DNA of 64,000 nt, taken from the NCBI RefSeq assembly GCF_018128965.1, contig NZ_JAAEDH010000011.1, positions 62,001 to 126,000 of the forward strand, given 5' to 3'. Shown here in pieces: positions 16,646 through 25,707 of this stretch. Source of the DNA: Plastoroseomonas arctica (lineage in GTDB: Bacteria; Pseudomonadota; Alphaproteobacteria; Acetobacterales; Acetobacteraceae). Positions within the stretch are counted from its first letter, which is position 1; each line of letters starts with the position of its first letter. A model generated the notes under the pieces. That model did no database searches and had not been told where the DNA came from. It saw only the letters and a list, made by a program, of their open reading frames with translations. A program made the translations under genes and the position numbers.

Positions 16646-16675
16646 GATCAACACAAATGGTTGATCGACGATCAA
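16646..16675. promoter_or_regulatory. Clustered GATCAA/TTGATC half-sites upstream of the sugar dehydrogenase
   Basis: In the 116-bp, relatively AT-rich gap between two minus-strand glycan genes are three half-sites. GATCAAC (16646-16652) and GTTGATC (16660-16666) are inverted around a 7-bp spacer. TTGATCGACGATCAA (16661-16675) is a palindrome that reuses the second half-site. The arrangement looks like an operator in the leader of the dehydrogenase gene. No regulator gene is adjacent. Confidence 0.4.
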
Positions 16676-16732
16676 TTGTTGCACGTCTTGCGTGTGGACC
16701 CCCTCTCAACTCCCGCTCTGAGGGTGCCTGAT

Positions 16733-19036
16733 CTATTCGGAGACGACCCGTTCAACCTCCGCATAGAAGCTCCGCGTGAAGCGCTCCGCCTGGCCCAGGG
16801 GCTTGATCCGGATCATCCCGCGCAGCCCCGCGCGCATCGCCTTGCGCAGCGGCCGATCCCAGGCGAGGGCGACCGCCTTGGCCACGTAGTCCTCGACCGT
16901 GAAGGCACACAGCTCCGGCAGGCCGGCATTGGTGAGGTTGGAGTAGCTCAGCCGCTCCTGGAAGGCGGGGCCGACCTTGGTCACCACCGGCACGCCCATC
17001 CACAGCGTCTCGCAGGTCGTGGTGCCGCCGACATGGGGGAAGGTATCGAGCGCGATGTCGATCTCGTTGTAGTGCTTGAGGTGGTCGCCGCGGATCGGGA
17101 TGTATTCGATGCGGGCCGCGTCCACGCCACGGGCGGCAAAGCCGGCGCCGATATTGTCGCGGAAGGCTGGCGTGCCGCCTTCGGGGCGGACGAAGAGGAA
17201 GCGGGCGCCGGGGACCGCGCGCATCACCGCCGCCCAGCCATCGAGACAGGCGGCAGAGTATTTCATCGGGTTGTTCATCGTCCCGAAGGTGAGGCGCTTG
17301 TTGCGCAGCTCGGGGATTTCCTCGGTGATCGGCACGCCGATGAAGCCCACCCGGCCAAGGGCTACCCAGCTCTCGGGCATGCGGAACTGGCGTTCCACCA
17401 GCAGGCGCGGGTCCTCGGGTGCCAGGTGGGGGTCGGTCAGGATGTAGTCGATCCGCTCGATCCCCGCCGAATGCGGATAGCCCAGCCAGGAGGCGCCGAG
17501 ACGCGCCGGCTTGTAGGCCATCACCTCGAGCTTGTTCATCGCCGTGCTGCCGCCGAGCTCGAACAGGATGTCCAGCTTCTCGTCCTGGATGCGGCGTGCG
17601 ACCTCCGGATCGGGCGTGTGCGGCCACCAGCGGAAGCCGGTCACCTTGCTCTCGATATGCGCCTGAACCTGGTCGCGTTCCTTTTCATAGAACGAATAGC
17701 AGAACACCTCGAATCGATCGCGGTCGAAAAGCTCCAGCAGATGCAGCGCAAAGTAGCTGACGGGGTGATGTCGCAGGTCGGAGGAGAGGAAGCCCACCCG
17801 GATCTTGCGGCTGCCCTTCACCCACGGTGCCGCAAGCGGACCGGGCAGGGGCGCGATGCGACCCTGCAGGCGCCGCCCCCATTCGCGGTGCCATTCGACC
17901 AGCCGGATGCGATCCTCGAGCGTGGTGACGTTGCCGAGCTCATTGTGCAGCCCGGCGATGCGGTTGGATGGGATCCAGCTGGGCGCGATCGCCTCGACAG
18001 GGCCGACCTTCTCGAGACGGGCGAGATCGCCGGTGCGCCGGAACACGCTGCGCAGGGTGAGCGCGTGGTTGAGCAGGCCGGGGATGTCGCGGTCGGTGAG
18101 GTCGCGCGCAATCTCCCACGCACCCTGGATATTGTCCGCCTCGCCCGGACCGCGCGTGCGGTTGAGGCTCTCGCACAAGGCGATGGCGACGTCGATCGAT
18201 TGCGGATGGTACTCCAGCGCCTCGCGCAGCACCGCGTTGGCGGCCTCGCGGTCGGCGTCGCCCAGGGCGTTCGCAAGCATGGTGTAGGGGCGCAGATCGT
18301 CCTTGTGCTCGGCGATCCGGGCGCGCAGCAGGGCGATCGCCGCATCACGCTCGCCGGTGCGCTGCAGCCGGCGCGCCTCGAGCATGGTCGCGACGGCGCC
18401 GGGGCCGTTGGCGCGCTCGAAATCGGCGACCAGCGCCTTGGCATCCTCGTGGCGCTGCTGCGAGATCAGGTGCAGCAGCGATTCGTTGAACAGTTCGACA
18501 TCGCCGGGCCGCAGCGCGCGGGCGCGGGCGTAGTGCATCGCCGACTCGTCGTGGCGGCCGCTGTCGCGCAGGCTCTGGGCGAGCAGCCGGTGCGAACCGG
18601 CATCCTCGGGCTGGCGCTGCACCACCTCGGCATAGGCGGCAGCGGCGGCCGACGCCTCGCCCAGCGCACTCAGCGTGTTGCCCAGATTGTGCCACGCCGC
18701 GGCGGGGCCCGGGTTGAGGTCGCGCGCCTGCTCGATGAACGCGATCGCGTCGCGCAGCCGGCCGTCGCGCTTGATCACCACGCCCATGAGCAGCAGCAGA
18801 GGGTATTGCGGCGGCGCGGCGGCGAGCGCCTCGCGCAGCAGCGCCTCCGCCGCGTCGTGACGCCCGGTATTGCTGAGCGCGAGGGCGTGGTCATGCGCGC
18901 GCTCGGCAAGCGGCGCGCCGCGCTCGGCGGCCTCGGCGAAGGCGGTGACCGCCTCGGCCGCCCGCCCGGCCACCAGATGCTGCCGCGCGATGCGCAGTTC
19001 GCGCAGGCCGGGTGTCACGGCGCCGGCTGCGCTCAC
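16733..19036 (-). CDS. TPR-containing O-GlcNAc transferase-like (SPINDLY/GT41) glycosyltransferase
   Basis: 767 residues. The N-terminal ~330 are tandem TPR repeats (for example AAAWHNLGNTLSALGEASAA). The catalytic part from ~400 resembles the GT41/SPINDLY family: RVGFLSSDLRHHPVSYF, ELGGSTAMNK, GYPHSAGIERIDY and DTFPHVGGTTTCETLWMGVPV, the last being the nucleotide-sugar site. Such bacterial enzymes glycosylate proteins, often flagellins or other surface proteins; the target here is not visible. It is in line with the upstream sugar dehydrogenase on the same strand. Confidence 0.88.
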   Translation of the reverse strand: MSAAGAVTPGLRELRIARQHLVAGRAAEAVTAFAEAAERGAPLAERAHDHALALSNTGRHDAAEALLREALAAAPPQYPLLLLMGVVIKRDGRLRDAIAFIEQARDLNPGPAAAWHNLGNTLSALGEASAAAAAYAEVVQRQPEDAGSHRLLAQSLRDSGRHDESAMHYARARALRPGDVELFNESLLHLISQQRHEDAKALVADFERANGPGAVATMLEARRLQRTGERDAAIALLRARIAEHKDDLRPYTMLANALGDADREAANAVLREALEYHPQSIDVAIALCESLNRTRGPGEADNIQGAWEIARDLTDRDIPGLLNHALTLRSVFRRTGDLARLEKVGPVEAIAPSWIPSNRIAGLHNELGNVTTLEDRIRLVEWHREWGRRLQGRIAPLPGPLAAPWVKGSRKIRVGFLSSDLRHHPVSYFALHLLELFDRDRFEVFCYSFYEKERDQVQAHIESKVTGFRWWPHTPDPEVARRIQDEKLDILFELGGSTAMNKLEVMAYKPARLGASWLGYPHSAGIERIDYILTDPHLAPEDPRLLVERQFRMPESWVALGRVGFIGVPITEEIPELRNKRLTFGTMNNPMKYSAACLDGWAAVMRAVPGARFLFVRPEGGTPAFRDNIGAGFAARGVDAARIEYIPIRGDHLKHYNEIDIALDTFPHVGGTTTCETLWMGVPVVTKVGPAFQERLSYSNLTNAGLPELCAFTVEDYVAKAVALAWDRPLRKAMRAGLRGMIRIKPLGQAERFTRSFYAEVERVVSE

Positions 19037-19204
19037 GCCCGGCGTCCAGCGGCGACGGAATTTTCAACCGTGGCGCAGCGCATCACCCATTCCCCCACAA
19101 CCGAACCAAACCCCTCCCCCTTGCCCGCACCCACGCTTCTCCGCAATACGTGACCGTCCGGCTCGTGGCGGCCGCGGCACAGCACCCGTCCCAGGAGCCC
19201 CGGC

Positions 19205-20395
19205 ATGGCCCGTTCCGCGCCCCCCAGGCCACAAGCCAGGCCACAAGCCGGGCCGGCGCCGCGCCGCCCTCGCGAGGTGGCCTTGCTGCTGCAAGGGGGC
19301 GGTGCGCTCGGCGCCTACCAGGCCGGGGTCTACGAGGCGCTGGCCGACAGCCCCTGGCAGCCGGACTGGATCGCGGGCATCTCGATCGGCGCCATCAACG
19401 CGGCGCTGATCGCCGGCAACGCGCCGGGCGCGCGGGTCGCCGCGTTGCGCGATTTCTGGGAGAGCGTCACCGGCCATCCGGGGCACATGCGGCATAAGAT
19501 GGGCCTCAGCCGCTTCTTCCCCGAACCGCGCGAGGCCGGTGCGGTGAGCGCGCTGCTGTTCGGCCAGCCGGGCTTCTTCGAGCCGCGCCCCACCTTCGCC
19601 TGGCTCGCCTCGCCGCTGCCCGAAAGCATCTACGACACGTCCGCGCTGAAGGCGACGCTGGAGCGGCTGATCGACTTCGACCTGATCAATGACGGGCCGA
19701 TACGGCTCAGCCTCGGCGCGGTCGAGATCAAGACCGGCAATTTCGAGTATTTCGAGAACCGCCCGCGCCACGGCAAGCCGGCCACCCGCATCCGCGCCGA
19801 GCACGTCATGGCATCGGGCGCGCTGCCGCCGGGCTTTCCCTCGGTCGAGATCGACGGCAGGCACTACTGGGATGGCGGCCTCGTCTCGAACACGCCGTTG
19901 CAATACGTGCTCGACACCGACCCGCGCATCGACCGACTCGCCTTCGAGGTCGATGTCTTCGCCGCGCGGGGCCCGGTGCCGACCACGCTGCCCGAAGCGC
20001 TCGAGCGCGAGAAGGACATTCGCTATTCCTCCCGCACGCGCGCGGGCGTGGATGGCTTCAAGCGCCTGCATGACCTGCGCGTCGCGATCGGCGAGCTCTG
20101 GGCCATGCTGCCCGAGGCGGCGCGCGAGAGCCCCGAGGGCCGGCGCTTCCATGAGCTTGGCTGCATCTCCAGCATCGACGTGGTCGAGCTGGTCTATCGC
20201 CCGAAGCAGCAGCAGGGGCAGAGCAAGGACTACGCCTTCGGACGCGACACGATGCGCGAACGCTGGGCGGAGGGCTTCGCCAATGCCGGGGAGGTCCTGC
20301 GCCTGGCTCCCTGGGAGGCGCCCTTCCCGCCGGGGCTGGGGCTGCGCCGGTCCGACCCGCTGAACCCGAACAAGATCCCCGACGAGGACGCGTGA
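19205..20395 (+). CDS. Patatin-like phospholipase (DUF3734 C-terminus)
   Basis: A 396-residue serine lipase. The N-terminus has the oxyanion motif GGGALG (31-36), nucleophile motif GISIG with Ser60, and the catalytic Asp in the DGG of YWDGGLVSN, giving the Ser-Asp dyad of the patatin family. A C-terminal region with DVVELVYRP and FGRDTMRERWAEGF matches the DUF3734 extension seen in many alphaproteobacterial patatins. An AGGAG eight bases upstream supports the ATG at 19205. The first ~25 residues are Pro/Arg-rich and disordered. Likely role: membrane lipid turnover. Confidence 0.9.
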   Translation: MARSAPPRPQARPQAGPAPRRPREVALLLQGGGALGAYQAGVYEALADSPWQPDWIAGISIGAINAALIAGNAPGARVAALRDFWESVTGHPGHMRHKMGLSRFFPEPREAGAVSALLFGQPGFFEPRPTFAWLASPLPESIYDTSALKATLERLIDFDLINDGPIRLSLGAVEIKTGNFEYFENRPRHGKPATRIRAEHVMASGALPPGFPSVEIDGRHYWDGGLVSNTPLQYVLDTDPRIDRLAFEVDVFAARGPVPTTLPEALEREKDIRYSSRTRAGVDGFKRLHDLRVAIGELWAMLPEAARESPEGRRFHELGCISSIDVVELVYRPKQQQGQSKDYAFGRDTMRERWAEGFANAGEVLRLAPWEAPFPPGLGLRRSDPLNPNKIPDEDA

Positions 20396-20440
20396 CGGGC
20401 CCGGCTTGACGCCGCGCGCGCGCCAGCCTCTCGTTCGGCT

Positions 20441-22111
20441 ATGACCATGCAATTCGCAGACCTCGCCTTCCCCACGCCGACGCGGGAGGGCCTCGCCGAG
20501 CGCCACGCCACCATCATGGCGCTGGTCGGCAGCGACCGCGCCGCGGCACTGGTCGCCTTCGACAAGGCACGGCGCGACTACGACAGCTGGTCCGCGCTGG
20601 TGCACCTGCGCTTCAGCCAGGACACGACCAATGCCGCGGCCAAGGCGGCGCGCGAATACGCCGACGCGCTCGCCCCCTACGGCACCGAGCTGGAGACCGC
20701 GGTCAAGCGCCGCCTGCTCGACGACCCCGACCGCGCCGGGCTGGAGGCGCTGGCCGGCGCGCATACCGTGCGGCTCTGGGCGAACGACATCACCACCTTC
20801 GATCCCGCCATCGCCGGGGACCTCGAGGAGGAGAGCAAACTCTCCGCCCGCTACACCGAGCTGCTCGCCACCGCCCGCTTCGAGATCGAGGGCGAGAGCG
20901 TCAACCTCGCGGGCCTGGCGCCCTATGCCGAGGACCCGATCCGCGCGACGCGGCACGAGGCGGAGCGGCTGCGCTGGGCTTTCTTCGCCGAACACCGCGA
21001 CGAGTTCGACGCCATCTACGACGCCATGGTGAAGCTGCGCCACGGCATGGCGCAAAAACTCGGCGACGAGACCTTCACCGCCCTCGCCTATCGCCGCATG
21101 CGCCGGCTGGACTACGGCCCCGCCGACGTCGCGCGCTACCGCGAGGAAGTGCTCACCCACGTCGTCCCACTCGTCGAGACGATCCTCGATCGCCGTCGCG
21201 CATCCAATGGCTGGGACAGCCTGTGCTACTGGGACGAGGCCTTCATGGACCCGGCCGGCAACCCCAAGCCGATCGGCGACCACGACACGCTGGTCGCCGC
21301 CGCCGAGACCATGTTCGACCGCATGGACCCGCGCCTGGCCGATTTCTATCGCACGCTGCGCGATGGCGGCTTCATGGACCTGAAGAACCGCCCCACGAAG
21401 GCGGGCGGCGGCTTCTGCACCAGCTTCCCCTCCGTCGGCACGCCGTTCATCTTCGCCAACTTCAACGGCACGCATCACGATATCGGCGTCTTCACCCACG
21501 AGATGGGGCACGCCTTCCAGGCCTGGGAAAGCCGTGACCAGCCCGGCATCGACCAGCTCTGGCCGACCATGGAATCAGCCGAGATCCACTCCATGGGCCT
21601 CGAATTCCTCACCCACCCCCAGATGGGACTTCTGGTCGGCGACCGCGCCGCCGACCGCTTCCGCACCATGCACTTGGTGGGGTCGCTCAGCTTCCTGCCC
21701 TATGGCGTCTGCGTCGATCACTTCCAGCATGAGGTCTATGCGCATCCCGAGGCGACGCCCGCCGAACGCCACGCGATGTGGCAGAAGCTCGAACGCCTCT
21801 ACATGCCCTGGACCTATTACGGAGACCTGAAGCACCCTGCGATGGGCGGGCGCTGGCAGGCCAAACAGCACATCTACAACGGCCCGTTCTACTACATCGA
21901 CTACACGCTGGCGCTGTGCTGCGCGATGCAGTTCTGGGTGCGGTCACGACAGGATTTTGGAGCGGCGCTCGATGCCTATGTGGCTCTGTGCGCGCGGGGT
22001 GGGTCGATGCCGTTCTCGGGGCTGGTGGAGAGCGCAGGGCTGATCTCGCCGTTCAAGCCCGGGGCGCTGGCGGACGTGGTGCGGGAAGCGCAGAGCTTCC
22101 TGGACGCGTGA
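20441..22111 (+). CDS. M3 family oligoendopeptidase
   Basis: A 556-residue zinc metallopeptidase of the thimet/PepF clan. The zinc motif HEMGH is at residues 353-357 in FTHEMGHAFQAWESR, and the third ligand (Glu) region follows about 25 residues later (ESAEIHSMGLEF). No signal peptide is seen, so it should degrade short peptides in the cytoplasm. The ATG at 20441 has no strong ribosome site, and another ATG lies two codons on. The stop codon is immediately followed by the third type-A repeat element. Confidence 0.9.
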   Translation: MTMQFADLAFPTPTREGLAERHATIMALVGSDRAAALVAFDKARRDYDSWSALVHLRFSQDTTNAAAKAAREYADALAPYGTELETAVKRRLLDDPDRAGLEALAGAHTVRLWANDITTFDPAIAGDLEEESKLSARYTELLATARFEIEGESVNLAGLAPYAEDPIRATRHEAERLRWAFFAEHRDEFDAIYDAMVKLRHGMAQKLGDETFTALAYRRMRRLDYGPADVARYREEVLTHVVPLVETILDRRRASNGWDSLCYWDEAFMDPAGNPKPIGDHDTLVAAAETMFDRMDPRLADFYRTLRDGGFMDLKNRPTKAGGGFCTSFPSVGTPFIFANFNGTHHDIGVFTHEMGHAFQAWESRDQPGIDQLWPTMESAEIHSMGLEFLTHPQMGLLVGDRAADRFRTMHLVGSLSFLPYGVCVDHFQHEVYAHPEATPAERHAMWQKLERLYMPWTYYGDLKHPAMGGRWQAKQHIYNGPFYYIDYTLALCCAMQFWVRSRQDFGAALDAYVALCARGGSMPFSGLVESAGLISPFKPGALADVVREAQSFLDA

Positions 22112-22112
22112 A

Positions 22113-22361
22113 GTAAGGCTGGGGGAAAGAATTCCCCCAGACCCCTTTCTTTTATTTTTATCTATTGGTTCTGACTGTGATGTCGGTCCGCCGTTTACCG
22201 CGCCAGGTGCGGCCTGCGAGCGAGCGCCCAAAAAACCTCTATTGGCCCCGGCTGCGTTGCCAGAACCGCGCCTCATCGCTGGGTGCACCCTCCAAACCCA
22301 TACCAATAGACAAAAACAAAAGAATGGGGGTCTGGGGGAAATTCATTTCCCCCAGTCTTTC
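22113..22361. repeat. Type-A inverted-repeat element, copy 3
   Basis: The longest copy, 249 bp, with a ~130-bp GC-rich core between the arms. Left hairpin GGGGGAAAGAATTCCCCC (22121-22138) is followed by AGACCCC and TTCTTTTATTTTT. The right arm mirrors it with AAAAACAAAAGAATGGGGG, TCTG, the hairpin GGGGGAAATTCATTTCCCCC (22334-22353) and AGTCTTTC. It starts one base after the M3 peptidase stop and ends ~53 bp before the next start. The core shows no reading frame of interest. Confidence 0.9.
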
Positions 22362-22414
22362 GGATCGTCAAGGCGTGGGCTTAGTATGCTCGGCAAAAGG
22401 GAGTTCGCCCGTCC

Positions 22415-23602
22415 ATGCCCCATGCAGGCCTCCGTTTCGGCATTTTCCTCGCACCGTTCCATCGTGTTGGCGACAACCCGACCTTGGCCTTCGAGCGTGA
22501 TCTCGAAATCGTCGCCCATCTCGACAGGCTGGGTTTCGACGAGGCCTGGATTGGCGAGCATCATTCGGCCGGGTGGGAGACCATTGCCTCGCCGGAGATT
22601 TTCATCGCGGCGGCCGCGGAGCGCACGCGCCACATCATGCTGGGTTCGGGCGTGTCGAGCCTGCCGTATCATCATCCGTTCCTGGTCGCGCAGCGGTTCG
22701 TGCAGCTGGACCACATGACGCGCGGGCGGGTGATGCTGGGGTGCGGGCCAGGCGCGCTGGTCTCGGATGCCTGGATGATGGGGATCGATGCGGGCGACCA
22801 GCGCCGGCGGATGGATGAGAGCCTGGGCGCGATCATGCGCCTGCTGGCCGGCGAGATCGTGACGCTGAAGACGGATTGGTTCGAGCTGCGCGAGGCGCGG
22901 CTGCATCTGGCGCCCTACACCTATCCGCGCTTTCCGGTTGCGGTCGCGAGCAGCACCACGCCGACCGGCGCACTGGCCGCGGCGAAGCACGGGGTGGGGC
23001 TGATTTCGCTTGGTGCCGGGCTGCCTGGCGGGCCGCAGAAGCTGGCCGAGCAGTGGCGCATGGCCGAGCACCACGCCGAGGAGCACGGCCACCGCATGAA
23101 CCGCGCCGAGTGGCGACTCGTCGTGAACCTCCATGTCGCCGAGACCGACGAGGCCGCGATGGCCGAGGTGCGCCATGGCGAGCGGCTGGAAACGCTGGAC
23201 TACTTCTCAGAGGTTCTGGGCCGGCCGCCGATGCGCAGCGAGGATCCGCTGAGCGACGGGCTCGCCGCCGGCACCACGTTGGTTGGCTCGCCGGACACGG
23301 TGGCGAAAGGCATCGAACGGCTGCTCGCCTTCAGCGAGGGTGGCTGCGGCGCGGTGCTGTTCCGCAGCCACGAATGGGCGAACCGCGAGCAAACGCTGCG
23401 TAGCTATGAGCTGTTCGCACGTTGGGTGATGCCGCGCTTCCAGGGCTCGGTCGCCTCCACCCACGCGTCGCGCGAATGGGTCAGCGACAACCGCTCCACC
23501 ATCTTCGCGCCGAGCATCGACGCGCTGAAGAAGGCCTTCGTGGATGCCGGGCAGGACGTGCCGGAGAGCATGCGGCTGAAGCTGTATTCAGAGAAGAAGT
23601 AG
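22415..23602 (+). CDS. LLM-class flavin-dependent monooxygenase (luciferase-like)
   Basis: A 395-residue member of the bacterial luciferase-like superfamily, using reduced flavin (FMNH2 or F420). It has the N-terminal barrel strand LRFGIFLAPFH, the active-site stretch DEAWIGEHHSAGWE, GSGVSSLPYHHPF and VGSPDTVAKGIERL. Length and motifs resemble limonene monooxygenase-type or alkanesulfonate-type members; the substrate cannot be told from sequence. It is followed 15 bp later by a DUF1772 membrane protein, so both may be co-transcribed. Confidence 0.88.
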   Translation: MPHAGLRFGIFLAPFHRVGDNPTLAFERDLEIVAHLDRLGFDEAWIGEHHSAGWETIASPEIFIAAAAERTRHIMLGSGVSSLPYHHPFLVAQRFVQLDHMTRGRVMLGCGPGALVSDAWMMGIDAGDQRRRMDESLGAIMRLLAGEIVTLKTDWFELREARLHLAPYTYPRFPVAVASSTTPTGALAAAKHGVGLISLGAGLPGGPQKLAEQWRMAEHHAEEHGHRMNRAEWRLVVNLHVAETDEAAMAEVRHGERLETLDYFSEVLGRPPMRSEDPLSDGLAAGTTLVGSPDTVAKGIERLLAFSEGGCGAVLFRSHEWANREQTLRSYELFARWVMPRFQGSVASTHASREWVSDNRSTIFAPSIDALKKAFVDAGQDVPESMRLKLYSEKK

Positions 23603-23617
23603 CCTGGCGGCGCTGAC

Positions 23618-24052
23618 ATGCTCGGCCTGGGTGCGCTGGTGCTCGCGGCGATCTTTTTTGGCGCGGCGATCTACATCAACATCGCCGAGCACCCGGCCCG
23701 GCTGAAACTCGGCGACGGCGCCGCGCTGGCGCAGTGGGAACCGGCCTACAAGCGCGGCTACGCGATGCAGGCCTCGCTTGCGATCGCATCGGGGTTGCTG
23801 GGTCTTGCGGCCTGGTGGACGAGCGGGCAGTGGCTCTGGGGGGCCGGGGCGGCCGTCATGATGGCGAACTGGCCCTACACCCTGGTGGTGATCATGCCCG
23901 TGAACCACCAGCTGGAAGCGACCGCGCCGGCCGATGCCTCGGCGGAGACCAGGGCTCTGCTGATCCGTTGGGGCTGGCTGCATGCGGGGCGAAGCGCCCT
24001 CGGCGGCATTGCGATGATAATTTTCCTCGACGTAATCTCAATGCGGATGTGA
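23618..24052 (+). CDS. DUF1772 domain integral membrane protein
   Basis: 144 residues with four predicted membrane helices (first at ~3-22, last at ~120-142) and the DUF1772-like pattern INIAEHPARL near the N-terminus and WPYTLVVIMPVNHQL in the middle. The family's function is unknown; members often sit beside oxidoreductases. It immediately follows the luciferase-like gene and precedes the phosphonate ester hydrolase by 107 bp of leader DNA. Confidence 0.8.
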   Translation: MLGLGALVLAAIFFGAAIYINIAEHPARLKLGDGAALAQWEPAYKRGYAMQASLAIASGLLGLAAWWTSGQWLWGAGAAVMMANWPYTLVVIMPVNHQLEATAPADASAETRALLIRWGWLHAGRSALGGIAMIIFLDVISMRM

Positions 24053-24159
24053 TTCGCCGGCGCTCCCGACGACGCCTGCGCTTGTCATGAAAATGCAACA
24101 CGTGCGTCACGCACTCGCAGTGCAGCAAGCGTAATCCGCCCTCACCAAGGAGTGCTCGG

Positions 24160-25704
24160 ATGAGCGAACGCCGCAACGTGTTGCTGATTGTCGTGGACCA
24201 GTGGCGCGCCGATTTCGTGCCCGCCCTCGGCGCCGATTTCCTCCGTACGCCGAACCTGGACCGGCTCTGCCGCGAGGGCGTGACCTTCCGCAACCACGTG
24301 ACGACAGCGGTGCCTTGCGGGCCGGCGCGGGCCAGCCTGCTGACCGGGCTGTACCTGATGAACCATCGCGCGGTGCAGAACACGGTGCCGCTGGATGCGC
24401 GGCACTTCAACCTGGCCAAGGCGCTGCGGCTGATCGGGTATGACCCGGCGCTGATCGGCTACACCACCACCACGCCGGACCCGCGCACCTCCGGGCCGCG
24501 CGATCCGCGCTTCCTGGTGCTGGGCGACATCATGGACGGGTTCCGCTCGGTCGGTGCCTTCGAGCCGAACATGGATGGGTACTTTGGTTGGATCGCGCAG
24601 AACGGTTTTGAACTGCCGCCCAAGCGCGAGGATATCTGGCTGCCGGAGGGCGTGGACTCCGTGCCTGGTGCCACCGACAAGCCGTCGCGCATTCCGGCCG
24701 AATTCTCCGACAGTTCCTTCTTCACCGAACGCGCGCTGACCTTCCTCAAGGGCAAGCAGGAAAAGCCGTGGTTCCTACATCTGGGCTACTACCGCCCGCA
24801 CCCGCCCTTCGTCGCCCCCGCCCCCTACCACGCGATGTACAAGCCCGAGGACATGCCGCGACCGGTGCGCGCGGATTCGCCCGAGGCCGAGGCGGCGCAG
24901 CACCCGCTGCTCAATTTCTACATCCGCAACATCCGCCAGGGCAGCTTCTTCCACGGCGCCGAGGGCACCGGCGCCGCGCTGGATGAGGCGCAGATCCTGC
25001 AGATGCGCGCGACCTATGCCGGCCTCATCACCGAGATCGACACCTGCCTCGGCCGCGTCTTCGACCACCTGGAGCAGACCGGCCAGTGGGACGACACGCT
25101 GATTATCTTCACCTCCGACCATGGCGAGCAACTCGGCGACCATCACCTGCTCGGCAAGATCGGCTATCATGATGAGAGCTTCCGCATCCCGCTGGTCATC
25201 AAGGACCCCGATGCGCCCGAGCGCGCCGGCATCATCGAGAGCGCCTTCACCGAGAGCGTGGATGTGATGCCCACCATCCTGGAATGGCTGGGCGGCGAGA
25301 TCCCGCGCGCAGCCGATGGCGCCTCGCTCATCCCGCTGGTGCGCGGTGTGACGCCGGCGGGTTGGCGCGACGCGCTGCATTATGAGTACGATTTCCGCGA
25401 CGTGCACTACAGCCGGCCGGAGACGGCGCTGGGACTCTCGATGGATGAGTCCAGCCTCTGCGTCATCCAGGATGACGACTACAAATACGTGCATTTCGCG
25501 GCCCTGCCGCCGCTGTTCTTCGACCTCCGCGACGACCCGCACCAGTTCCGCAACCTGGCCGACGAGCCGGCCTATGCGGGCGTGGTCAAGGACTACGCAC
25601 AGAAGGCGCTGTCGTGGCGCCTCAAGCACGCCGAACGCACGCTCACCCACCACCGCGCGACGCCGCGTGGCCTCGAAACCCGTACCCCCCAGACGGAGAC
25701 CTGA
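24160..25704 (+). CDS. Phosphonate monoester hydrolase / arylsulfatase superfamily
   Basis: A 514-residue alkaline-phosphatase-superfamily hydrolase closely resembling the phosphonate monoester hydrolases (PMH) of rhizobia and Burkholderia. Asp13 (VVDQWR) is a metal ligand. Cys53 in VPCGPARASLLTG is the C-x-P-x-R site converted to formylglycine in this family. Further ligands lie in SDHGEQLGDHH. The whole-length pattern (YTTTTPDPRTSGPRDPRF, GDIMDGFRSVGAFEPNM) matches PMH. It hydrolyses phosphonate and phosphate diesters, with side activity on sulfate esters. AAGGAG seven bases upstream fixes the ATG. It heads an operon with a peptide-type ABC importer. Confidence 0.92.
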   Translation: MSERRNVLLIVVDQWRADFVPALGADFLRTPNLDRLCREGVTFRNHVTTAVPCGPARASLLTGLYLMNHRAVQNTVPLDARHFNLAKALRLIGYDPALIGYTTTTPDPRTSGPRDPRFLVLGDIMDGFRSVGAFEPNMDGYFGWIAQNGFELPPKREDIWLPEGVDSVPGATDKPSRIPAEFSDSSFFTERALTFLKGKQEKPWFLHLGYYRPHPPFVAPAPYHAMYKPEDMPRPVRADSPEAEAAQHPLLNFYIRNIRQGSFFHGAEGTGAALDEAQILQMRATYAGLITEIDTCLGRVFDHLEQTGQWDDTLIIFTSDHGEQLGDHHLLGKIGYHDESFRIPLVIKDPDAPERAGIIESAFTESVDVMPTILEWLGGEIPRAADGASLIPLVRGVTPAGWRDALHYEYDFRDVHYSRPETALGLSMDESSLCVIQDDDYKYVHFAALPPLFFDLRDDPHQFRNLADEPAYAGVVKDYAQKALSWRLKHAERTLTHHRATPRGLETRTPQTET

Positions 25705-25707
25705 ACC

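Noticed and set aside
16631-19153. Very long open frame on the + strand across the OGT-like gene
   Set aside because: It is the antisense of a clear TPR/GT41 gene; the translation is low-complexity Arg/Gly/His/Ala without domains, typical of third-position GC bias.
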